Shown piece after piece: positions 10,101 through 18,500 of a DNA stretch of 64,000 bases. The DNA comes from Apteryx mantelli (lineage: Eukaryota; Chordata; Aves; Apterygiformes; Apterygidae), in NCBI RefSeq assembly GCF_036417845.1, contig NC_090012.1:868001-932000 (forward strand). The letters run 5' to 3'. The stretch's first letter is position 1. Each line of letters starts with the position of its first letter. The notes beneath the pieces were generated by a model. The model was not told the DNA's origin. It worked only from the letters and a program-made list of their open reading frames with translations, and did no database searches. The translations under genes were made by a program, and so were the position numbers.

Positions 10101-11378
10101 ATCAGCGGAGTTTGGGGCACATGGGGGGGTTCAGGGGTGACAGAAGCCTTTGGGGCGGCAGTGGTGAGATTTTGGGGGCACACTGGAGGGGTTTGGGGGT
10201 AGCGGCAAGGTTTTGGGGGCAGATTGGCGGTGTTTGGGGCACACCGGGGGCTCTTGGGGCGATGGAGGCCTTTGGGGGGGCAGGGGGGAGGTTTTGGGGG
10301 CAGATTGGCGGGGTTTGGGGCACACCGGGGGGCTCTCGGGGCGATGGAGGCCTTTGGGGGGCGGGGGAGGTTTTGGGGGCAGATTGGCGGGGTTTGGGGC
10401 ACACCGGGGGGCTCTCGGGCGATGGAGGCCTTTGGGGGGCGGGGGGAGGTTTTGGGGGCAGATTGGCAGTGTTTGGGGCACACCGGGGGGCTCTCGGGGC
10501 GATGGAGGCCTTTGGGGGGCGGGGGGAGGTTTTGGGGGCAGATTGGCGGGGTTTGGGGCACACCGGGGGCTCTCGGGCAATGGAGGCCTTTGGTGGGGCG
10601 GGGGGAGGTTTTGGGGCAGATTGGCGGGGTTTGGGGCACACCGGGGGCTCTCGGGGCGATGGAGGCCTTTGGGGGGGCGGGGGGAGGTTTTGGGGCAGAT
10701 TGGCGGGGTTTGGGGCCCATCAGCAGGGTTTGGGGCTCGCTGGGGGGATTTTGGGGCAACAGAGGCTGTTTGGGGGGGCAGGGGGGAGGTTTTGGGGCAG
10801 ACTGATGGGGTTTGGGGCACCCCGGGGGGGCCTGGGGGGGCCGCGGCGAGGTCTGGGGGCGCCTTGACGGGGGCCGCAGCTGCTGTCGTGCTGCCTCAAC
10901 GCCGCCTGCCTGGGGCTGCTGGACGCGGGGCTGCCGCTGGCCTCGCTCTTCTGCGGCGTCACCTGCGCCCTGCGGCCCGACGGGCGCCTGCTGCTCGACC
11001 CCACGGCGCGCCAGGAGCAGGTGAGTCCCGCCGCGCCCCACGGCACCCCACGGCGCCCTGCTGTGCCCCACGGCGCCCCACGGCTCCGCTCTGCTCTGCC
11101 CCGCAGGAGGCCCGCGCCGTCCTCACCTTCGCCATCGACAGCGCCGACGGCAAGGTGCTGGCGGCCACCGCCAAGGGCAGCTGCTCGGCCGAGGAGGTGA
11201 GTGCCCCCCCCCCCTTCCCGCGTGGCTTTCGGGGCGAAACGCGGCGGGTTTGGGTCTCACCGGCGCCGCCACTGCCTCCCCGCAGCTGCAGCAGTGCCTC
11301 GCCGCCGCCCAGCGCGCCGCCGCCACCATCTTCCGCTTCTACCGCGACTCCCTGCGCCGCAAGTACTCCAAGTGGTGA
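7184..11378 (+). CDS. EXOSC5: EXOSC5 (RRP46), RNA exosome core subunit
   Basis: Subunit of the catalytically inert RNase PH-like ring of the RNA exosome, acting in nuclear and cytoplasmic 3'-5' RNA decay. Six exons: 7184-7301, 7471-7584 (second copy 9277-9390), 9757-9876, 10880-11020, 11107-11196 and 11286-11378 (stop TGA). Fragments: [110 protein letters not shown]. These track human EXOSC5 end to end. Two one-base losses are inferred in exon 3: near 9772, and near 9872 where GACGCCGATCC stands for a codon run ending DAGS. Exon 2 is present twice around an N gap, which I read as an assembly artefact; a true mRNA needs one copy. Confidence 0.92.
7352..7689 (+). repeat. EXOSC5: First copy of a duplicated EXOSC5 exon 2 segment
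   Basis: This block, including all of exon 2 (7471-7584), is repeated almost base for base at 9158-9496. The difference is mainly homopolymer length (a C or G more or fewer). The match ends at CTGCCAG, where sequence changes abruptly to a low-GC block. Confidence 0.93.
7690..8957. other. Low-GC block ending at the first assembly gap
   Basis: About 1.27 kb of roughly balanced base composition inside a region otherwise above 70% GC. It shares no repeats with its surroundings and runs into the N gap. It holds a small TAGAAATG repeat (7745-7770) and a possible fragment of a bird CR1 LINE near 8040-8085 (CACAGAATTATGATGG followed by GTTGGAAAGGATTGAGATG). An open frame at 8463-8774 on the + strand and one at 8346-8546 on the minus strand look like chance ORFs. 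It may be a foreign contig end joined here, or a genuine insert. Confidence 0.6.
8958..9157. other. Assembly gap of 200 N
   Basis: Exactly 200 N, the conventional length for a gap of unknown size. Sequence on its right repeats sequence 1.8 kb to its left. Confidence 0.99.
9158..9496 (+). repeat. EXOSC5: Second copy of the EXOSC5 exon 2 segment
   Basis: Near-identical to 7352-7689, with exon 2 at 9277-9390 (offset 1806). This copy continues smoothly into the intron and exon 3, so it is probably the properly placed one. Confidence 0.93.
9960..10860. repeat. 80-bp minisatellite in EXOSC5 intron 3
   Basis: Six clear copies of a unit of about 80 bp anchored by GATGGAGGCCTTTGGGG (10261, 10343, 10421, 10501, 10578, 10658), each followed by GGTTTTGGGGGCAGATTGGC. 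Degenerate copies lie on both sides (for example the GTTTGGGG phrases at 9965-10140 and 10700-10830). Confidence 0.92.
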
Positions 11379-11442
11379 CGCCGCCGGACGCCGGGGCCCC
11401 CCGCGCCCCCCCCCCAACGCGTGTTCCCTCCCCACCTGGGGC

Positions 11443-11448
11443 ATTAAA
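11443..11448 (+). terminator. EXOSC5: Poly(A) signal ATTAAA of EXOSC5
   Basis: ATTAAA 65 bases after the EXOSC5 stop codon, followed by a C/T-rich stretch. Confidence 0.65.
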
Positions 11449-12155
11449 CCAGCTGCCCCGGCTTTGCCTCCGCTTCTCGCTGCCGCCCCGGGGGGCTCCG
11501 AGCTCCCCTTTCCCCCCCATGAGCCCTGGTGCTGTGTTCATTGAGGGGGAAGGGGGTGCAAAGAGGGTGTTTTGGGGTCCCCTCCCTGGCACCGGCTGAG
11601 GTCAGGCCAGCTCGTGTCACCTGGGTGAGGAAAATGGGGGGTCCTGGGTGTGGGGGGCCCTGAATCGGTGGACCCTGGGTGGGGGAACCCTGGGTGCAGG
11701 ACACCCCAAATCTGGTGACCCTGGGGACCTTGGGAGTGGGGTGCCCCGAAGTGGGGGAACCCCGGGACCCTGGGTGTGGGGTGTCCCCGGTCTGGGGCCT
11801 GCTGAGGGACACACGTGACCCTGCACACAGGACTGCCCCAAGGGACACGTGGCTGCGTGGGACATGCTTGGGGACATATGTGGCTGCACACGTGGTGACA
11901 CGCTTGGGGACACGTGCATCCATGTTTCCAGGGAGGCGTGGACATGCTTAGGGACACGTATGGCACATGGGGACATGTGTGGAGATGTTGACATGCACAG
12001 GGACACGTGTGGGGACATGGGGCTCCCTGGGGAAACTGAGGCACGGGGGGGGGGCGGGCGCCTGGGTCCCCCCAGCCCTGGGCAGGGTCAGGGGCTGCGG
12101 CGAGCCGTGTCGGCCCGTATTGGGCCATGTCGGCCACTGTCCAACAGGGGGCCCC
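11449..12155. other. EXOSC5-B9D2 intergenic stretch with short repeats, no gene seen
   Basis: Human has TMEM91 at this place in the block; no two-transmembrane dispanin-like sequence is visible here on either strand. Instead there are loose CCTGGGTGTGGGG repeats (11640-11800) and GGGACACGTGTGGC-type repeats (11860-12030). Open frames across them follow the repeat period. Confidence 0.6.
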
Positions 12156-12540
12156 AAGATGGCGGCCCCCACTGGGTGGCACTGCCAAGATGGCGGCCCC
12201 CACTCACCGTACAGCCCCAAGATGGCGGCGCCAGGCTGCGCCACCACCAAGATGGCAGCCCCCTTATTCCGAGCCACCCCCGAGATGGCTGCGCCCGCGC
12301 TCTGCCACCGCCAAGATGGCGCCTCCCGCGCCGCGGCAGGGCCCCCAGCCACTCCCGCCGCGTCCAGGCCGCCTCCCCGGGGCTGCGGTTCCCGGCCCGG
12401 CCGCGGATTTGCCCCGCCGGTGAGACCGGGCCGGGCCTTGACGCCCCCACGGGCCGCGAGGCCGCACCCAAGATGGCGCCGCGCGGCGCCGCCCGCGGGA
12501 GGGGAAATGTGGCGGCGCGACCTCCTCAAGATGGCGGGAG
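12156..12540 (+). promoter_or_regulatory. Array of eight YY1-like CCAAGATGGCGGCC motifs upstream of B9D2
   Basis: AAGATGGCGGC is the YY1 consensus. Copies start near 12156, 12187, 12219, 12249, 12282 (variant GAGATGGCTGC), 12313, 12470 and 12528, the first six spaced 30-33 bp. They lie within a CpG island just before the B9D2 first exon. The even spacing suggests growth by tandem duplication of one site. Confidence 0.75.
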
Positions 12541-12628
12541 GGGAGGGGCGGGGAGAGGGGGGTGGAGCCGCGCTCCGCCCGCCCCCCTGGGCGGAGCTCG
12601 CCACGCCCCTCCCCCTCCCCTCCCGCGG

Positions 12629-12633
12629 CCAAT
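12629..12633 (+). promoter_or_regulatory. B9D2: CCAAT box of B9D2
   Basis: GGCCAATCAG sits about 45 bp upstream of the RFX X-box, a usual arrangement of NF-Y with RFX. Confidence 0.5.
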
Positions 12634-12677
12634 CAGACGCCGGCGTTGCGCGGGGGGGGAGGGGTGGGTGTCGCCGC

Positions 12678-12691
12678 GTTGCTGCGGCAAC
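12678..12691 (+). promoter_or_regulatory. B9D2: RFX X-box in the B9D2 promoter
   Basis: GTTGCTGCGGCAAC is a near-perfect inverted repeat matching the RFX X-box (GTTGCC, 0-3 bases, GGCAAC). RFX factors drive ciliary genes in animals, and B9D2 is a ciliary transition-zone gene. An ETS-like CCGGAAGTG follows at 12697. The probable untranslated first exon runs from about 12700 to a GTGAGG donor at 12776. Confidence 0.75.
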
Positions 12692-12889
12692 GGGAGCCGG
12701 AAGTGCGTGTGAGTCGCGGCGGGAGCCTCGCGGCGGCGGCGGCAGCGAGGAAGGAGCGAGGGCGGCGGCGGCGGCGTGAGGAGCCTCCGGGGCGGTGGCG
12801 GGGGGGGGGGGACGCGGCGCGCATGCGCATGGCCGGGGGGGGAGAGCGCCGCAGTGCGCGTGCGCGGGGCTGCGCGTGGGCGGCGCGTG

Positions 12890-13120
12890 CAAGCGGGTGT
12901 GCAAACACGTGTGCAACCGGGTGCAAAGGGGGTGCGAGCGGGGCGTGCAACAGGGCGGGACCCGGGGTGCAAACACGTGTGCAATGGGGTGTGCAAAGGG
13001 GTGTGCAAGCGCGGGTGCAGCCGGGCGCAAAGGGGGTGCACGCGGGGCGTGCAACAGGCTGCAAAGGGGTGTGCAAAGGGATGTGCGACGGGCTGCACGC
13101 TGTGGGGCCCCGGGGTGTGC
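12890..13120. repeat. GTGTGCAAACACGTGTGCAA repeat in the B9D2 5' intron
   Basis: About 12 copies of GGGTGTGCAAAGGGG/ACACGTGTGCAA-type units, 15-25 bp, between the presumed untranslated exon and the ATG exon. Confidence 0.8.
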
Positions 13121-13213
13121 AAGTGGGGGGCAGCGGTGCGCGCAGTGGGGTGCACATGCGTGTGCCGGGGCCGCGCGTGCCCCCGCCGACCCGCCGCGCC
13201 GTGCCGCAGGGCC

Positions 13214-14262
13214 ATGGCGGAGCTGCACGTCATCGGGCAGATCGTGGGCGCCAGCGGCTTCGACGAGAGCAGCCTCTTCTGCAAGTGGGACATCCACGCC
13301 GGTGAGCGGCCCCGGGCGGCATGCACACGTGTGTCGGAGCCTGTGTGCACACAGACACTGCATGCACACGCGTGTCGGAGCCTGTGTGCGCACAGACACT
13401 GCATGCACACGCATGTCAGAGTGTGCCCGTGCCCCCAGGCTGCATGCACATGCGTGTCGGAGTGTGCCCATGCCCCCAGGCTGTATGCACACGTGTGTTG
13501 GAGCATGCCTGTGCACCTGGGCAGCATGCACATGCATATTGGAGCGCGCCCGCACCCCCAGGCTGCATGCACACGTGTGTCGGAGCGTGCCCATGCCCTT
13601 GGGCTGCATGCACATGCATGCTGGAGTGTGCCCGCACCCCCGGGCTGCATGCACATGCGTGTTGGAGCATCCCCGGGCTGCGCACACACGCGTGCGGGAG
13701 CGCTCCCGCGCCCCATCCGCCTGCTCCGTCCCCGCAGGCAGCGCCTGGAAGCTGCTGGCGGGGCGGCGCGAGGGGCAGACGCAGGTTGACGACCCGCAGG
13801 CCGACGACGTGGCCTACTGGTGCCACCCCATCGACGTGCACTTCGCCACCAAGGGGCTGCAAGGTACCGCGTCCCTGTCCCCGTCCCCCCCCCGCGCGCG
13901 TCCCCCCCCCCGGTGCGTGTCCCCCCCGTGCTGACCCGCCGCCCCCAGGGTGGCCCCGGCTGCACCTGCAGGTCTGGCACCGCGACGCCTTCGGGCGCAG
14001 CGCGCTGGCCGGCTACGGCTTCTGCGCGGTGCCGGCACGCGCCGGCTGGCACGGCGTGGCCTGCGGCACGTGGCGCCCGCGCGGGGGTCCCCGGCAGCGC
14101 CTGGCGCGACGCCTCCTCGGCGGCGGCCCCCAGCTGCGCCGGCCCGGCCCCGCGCTGGGCGCCGCCGAGCGCTTCCGCCTCCGCACCGAGGCCGCCGGCA
14201 CCGTCCACCTGCAGCTCGCCGTGCTGCCGCGCCACTTCGCCCGCTACGGCGTCCAGAGCTAG
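13214..14262 (+). CDS. B9D2: B9D2, B9 domain-containing protein 2
   Basis: Component of the MKS/B9 complex at the ciliary transition zone, which gates membrane proteins into the cilium. Coding exons: 13214-13301, 13738-13863 and 13949-14262 (stop TAG), all GT/AG. The reading frame is intact, about 175 codons, the same size as human B9D2. The B9 (C2-like) domain is nearly the whole protein: [90 protein letters not shown]. The ATG follows an acceptor at 13208-13209 by four bases, implying an upstream untranslated exon. It lies head to tail with TGFB1, as in human. Confidence 0.96.
13320..13690. repeat. CATGCACACGTGTGTCGGAG minisatellite in B9D2 intron
   Basis: About nine units of roughly 41 bp built around ATGCACACGTGTGTCGGAGC and GCCCCCAGGCTGC fill the intron between 13301 and 13738. 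Confidence 0.9.
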
Positions 14263-14279
14263 CGCCCGGCGGCGGGGCC

Positions 14280-14600
14280 CCCCGCGGGCCGGACGCCTGG
14301 GCCCCCCGGGAGCAGGACACCTGGGCCCCCCGGGGACAGGATGCCTGGGCCCCTCAAGGGCCGGACGCCTGGGCCCCCCGGGGGCAGAATGCCAGGGACC
14401 AGGACGCCTGGGCCCCCCGGGGACAGGACGCCTGGGCCCCCTGGGAGCAGGACACCAGGGACCAGGACGCCTGGGCCCCCCATGGGCCAGGACACCTGGG
14501 CCCCCTCAGCGCTGCCCCCAGGCCCAGGACGCCTGGGCCCCTCGGTCACGGCACGCCAGGGACCCACCCGTGCTGCCCCCAGGGCCGAGACGCCTGGGCC
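14280..14600 (+). repeat. Dispersed 17-mer cluster in the B9D2 3'UTR
   Basis: About ten copies of CCGGACGCCTGGGCCCC or variants (ACACCTGGGCC, ATGCCTGGGCC) lie head to tail between the B9D2 stop and its poly(A) signal, all on the + strand. They would be carried in the mature mRNA. Confidence 0.92.
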
Positions 14601-14624
14601 CCCCCCGTCTCCCCCCCCCCCCCC

Positions 14625-14630
14625 AATAAA
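14625..14630 (+). terminator. B9D2: Poly(A) signal AATAAA of B9D2
   Basis: CCCCAATAAAGCTGTTTTT, 363 bases after the stop; the following T-run fits a cleavage region. Confidence 0.75.
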
Positions 14631-14689
14631 GCTGTTTTTACTCCGCAGCCCCCGTTTCCCGGAGCTCTCGCGGCTGCGCCGTTAGGGGG

Positions 14690-15290
14690 GGGGGGCCGGG
14701 ACGCCTGGGCCCCTCCCGGGCCGCCAGGGGGCGCCAGTGTCGCGCGGGTGCGGCAGCCCGGACGCCTGGGTCCCCTCCGCCGGGGAGGGGGGGGTGTGTG
14801 GAGGGGGGTCCCGGACGCCTGGGCCCTCGCTGGTTGGGGGCGGAGGGGGGGGGTCCCGGACACCTGGGTCCCCTCCGCTGGGGTCGGGGAGGGGGGGTCC
14901 CGGACGCCTGGGCCCTCTGCGGTGAGGGGAGGGTCCCGGGCGCCTGGGTCCCCGCGTTGGTCGTGCTCGGGGGGGGGGGGGGGTTGGGGGGGGGCGTTCC
15001 GGACGCCTGGGCCCTCCCCGGCGGGGCCGGGCCCGGCCGCCTGGGTCCTGTGCAGCGGGGAGAGTCCCGGACGCCTGGGCCCCTCGCAGCGGAGCAGCCG
15101 CCGGACGCCTGGGCCCTTTCTGCTCGCTGAAGAAGCCGCTCGCGGACGCCTGGGACCTTTCCGGTAGTGGTGGTGGGGGGGGGGGGCCCGTCTCGGACGC
15201 CTGGGCCCCTCGCAGCGGGGGCAGCTCTCGAACGCCTGGGCCCCTTCCGAAGCGGCGGCCGCTCCCGGACGCCTGGGCCCCTCGGCCCGT
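14690..15290 (+). repeat. 17-mer array upstream of TGFB1
   Basis: About 14 copies of the CCGGACGCCTGGGCCCC motif at 35-60 bp spacing, all on the + strand, separated by G-rich spacers such as GGGGAGGGGGGGT. They occupy the B9D2-TGFB1 interval up to the TGFB1 core promoter. Confidence 0.92.
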
Positions 15291-15327
15291 TCCCCCCCCC
15301 CCACACACACACTTTGCGGCGGGGCCG

Positions 15328-15334
15328 TGACTCA
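15328..15334 (+). promoter_or_regulatory. TGFB1: AP-1 site TGACTCA in the TGFB1 promoter
   Basis: A perfect TGACTCA lies 184 bp before the TGFB1 ATG. AP-1 sites in the human TGFB1 promoter mediate autoinduction, so conservation of function is plausible. A TTAAAA box (15433-15438) lies between it and the ATG. Confidence 0.55.
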
Positions 15335-15517
15335 GTTTCCCCCGCGGCGGCGGCCGGAAAGGGGGGGGCGGCTGGTTCTCCCCCCCCCCCGCCCCGCGGC
15401 GCGCGGCGCTTCCTGGGCGGGGCGGCGCCCGGTTAAAACGCGCCGCGGCGGCAGGAGGCGGCAGGAGGCGGCGGCAGGAGGCTGCGGGCGGCGGCGGCGG
15501 CGGCGCGGGCGCGGCCC

Positions 15518-18500
15518 ATGGAGCTGGCGGCGCTGCTGGCGCTGCTGGGGGCGGCGCAGGCGCTGCTGCTGCTGGGGGCGGCGCGGGCGCTCTCCACCTG
15601 CCGCACGCTCGACCTGGAGCTGGCGCGGCGGAAGCGCATCGAGGCGATTCGCGGGCAGATCCTGAGCAAGCTGCGCTTGGCGGCGCCGCCCGCCGAGGCC
15701 CCCGAGCGGCCGCTGCCCGACGAGGTGGCGGCGCTTTACAACAGCAGCCGCGAGGCGCTGCGGCAGCGGGCGAAGCTCCGCCAGGCCGCGCCGCCGCCCG
15801 ACGACTACTACGCGCTGGAGCTGCACCGCTTCCCGGCCGAGCGCGGCACGGGCGAGGGTAGGTGCCGGACGCCTGGGCCCCCTGCGGAGGGGGGCGGGTC
15901 CCGGACGCCTGGGCCCCCTTGGGGTGGGGGGGGATCCCGGACGCCTGGGCCCCCTTGAGTTATGGGGGGTGTCCCGGACGCCTGGGCCCCCTTGAGGGAG
16001 GGGGGGAGTCCCGGGGCGCCTGGGCCCCCTTGGGGTGTGGGGAGGGTCCCGGACGCCTGGGCCCCCTTGAGGGAGGGGGGGAGTCCCGGGGCGCCTGGGC
16101 CCCCTTGGGGTGTGGGGAGGGTCCCGGACGCCTGGGCCCCCTTGAGGGAGGGGGGGAGTCCCGGGGCGCCTGGGCCCCCTTGGGGTGTGGGGAGGGTCCC
16201 GGACGCCTGGGCCCCTGGGGAGGGGGGGAGTCCCTGGACGCCTGGGCCCCCCGGGGGGGCAGCTGCGCCGCTTCCCGGCCGAGTGCAGCCCCGGCGACGG
16301 TAGGTCCCGGACGCCTGGGCCCCCTTGGGGTGGAGGGTCCCGGACGCCTGGGCCCCTCTGGGGACGGGGAGCTGCGCTGCTTCCTGGCCGAGCGCAGCAC
16401 GGGTGAGGGTGAGTCCTGGACGCCTGGGCCCCCTTGGGGTGTGGGGGGGGGGTCCGGGACGCCTGGGCCCCTCTGGGGAGGGGGGAGCTGTACAGTTTCC
16501 CAGTCAAGTGCAGCCCCAGTGAGGGTGAGTCCCGGACGCCTGGGCCCCCTTGGGGTGGAGGGTCCCGGACGCCTGGGTCCCTCTGGGGGGGGGGGGGGAA
16601 CTGCACGGCTTCCCGGGCTGAGCGGCACCCGGGCGGGGGCGAGCTGGGGGCGAGGGGGGTGTCGGACACCTGGGCCCGTCTCGGGGTGGGGGCACCCGGA
16701 CGCCTGGGCCCCGCTCGGGACGGGGCTGCCCACGCGCCGGGGTTCCCCGCGCCCAGACGCCGGGGTTCCCCTCGGGCCGCCCGGGTTCCTCGTGCGCAGA
16801 CGCCTGGGTTCCCCCTGCCGGGACGCCTGGGTCCCCTTGGGGCAGGGGAGCCCGGACGCCTGGGCCCCGTCTCGGGTGGGGGCTGGGCGCCGGACGCCTG
16901 GGCCCCGGCGCCGCTCCCGGCCGCGGTGGCGCGGGGGGAAGCGCTGCCCGGAGGCGCCGGACGCTGCGGTTTGCTGAGTAATCGCCTGCTCTGAGGCAGC
17001 TTTGTTGGGCCGTCGCGTGGCGTGGGGGCCGGGCCGGCCGGGGCCCGGGGGGAGTGGGGACGCCTGGGTCCACCCGGGCGGGGGAGGGGGCGGTGGCTTC
17101 GGTGTGTCTGTGACCCCCCCCCCCCCGGCATGGGGACACCCTGGGGCGGCCAGTTCCCTGCAGGGGGCGAGCGCGTGTGCGGTGCCCATCACTCCGCTCC
17201 AGAGTGAACGACGTGGTGCACGGGCCAGGCCGGGATTGGCTGGGTGGGCAGAGCCAGCACCCACCCCCCCGCTGTCCCCCCCCCCCCAGGGCCCCTGGAG
17301 CGCTGGCAGCCCACGAGCCACAGCACCTTCTTCGTGTTCAACACGTCGCGGATGCGGGCCGAGATCGGGCACGAGGCCCTGCTGCACCGGGCCGAGCTGC
17401 GCATGCTGCGGCAGCGGGCGGCCGCCGAGACGCTGGGCGCCGAGCAGCGCCTCGAGCTCTACCAGGTGGGGACGCGCGCGGGGACGGGGGACGCGCACGG
17501 GGACGGGGGCCATGCACGGGGATGGGGGACACGTGCGGGGCCGTGCACGGGCACAGGGCAGCGTGCACGAGGGACGTGCACGGTGCTGTGCACGGGGACA
17601 GGGGACGCGCGCGGGGATGGGGGACGTGTGCGGCAGCGTGCACGAGGGACGTGCGTGGGGCCGGGAGCCATGCGGGGGGCCAGGGGCAATGCGGGGCCGG
17701 GAGCCACACGCGGGCCGGGCCGGGCCCGTGGCGGTGGCCGTGGCCGTGGCGTGACGGGCTGGCGCAGGGCTACGGCAACGCCTCGTGGCGGTACCTGCAC
17801 GGGCGCTCGGTGCAGGCCACGGCCGAGGACGAGTGGCTCTGGTTCGACGTCACCGACGTCATTCACCAGTGGATCAGCGGCAGAGGTAGGTCCCTCTCCC
17901 CCCCCCCCCGGCCCGGACGCCTGGGCCCCTTCCCCGTCTCCCCCTGCCCCGGACGCCTGGGCCCGCGCTGACCCGGACGCCTGGGCCCCGGCCATCCCGC
18001 AGAGCCGCTGGGCGTGTTCAAGCTGAGCGTGCACTGCCCGTGCGAGCGGGGCCCCGGCGGCCCCGAGGACATGAAGATCACCATTGAGGGTACGTGTGTC
18101 CCGTCCCCGTCCCCCCCCCCCCGGACGCCTGGGCCCCCTGGGCCGGCCTTGCGGGGGGTGGGAGCTGGGGGCCTGCTGGGCCCTTCCGTGGGGGGCAACA
18201 GGGGCCCGGACGCCTGGGTCCGGGGGTGCCTGGGCCCATCTGTGGGGGGTGAGCGGGTCCCCGGACGCCTGGGCCCATGGGGTCTGCGGGTCCCCGGACG
18301 CCTGGGCCCACAGGAGGGGTGGGGGCACAGGGCTGGGACACCTGGGCCCCTTGAGGGGGGGTGGGGATGTGGGGCCCGGACGCCTGGGCCTGTGAGGGGG
18401 GGCTGGGGGCCCGGACGCCTGGGCCCACGGCGGGGGGCGGCGCGGGGCCCGGACGCCTGGGCCCCCACAGCAGCGCGGCTCGCGCAGGCTTCGAGCGGCA

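Noticed and set aside
15860-17070. Regularly spaced direct repeats resembling a CRISPR array
   Set aside because: Vertebrate DNA with intact host exons around; motif is 17 bp with variable, G-rich low-complexity spacers and no cas genes.
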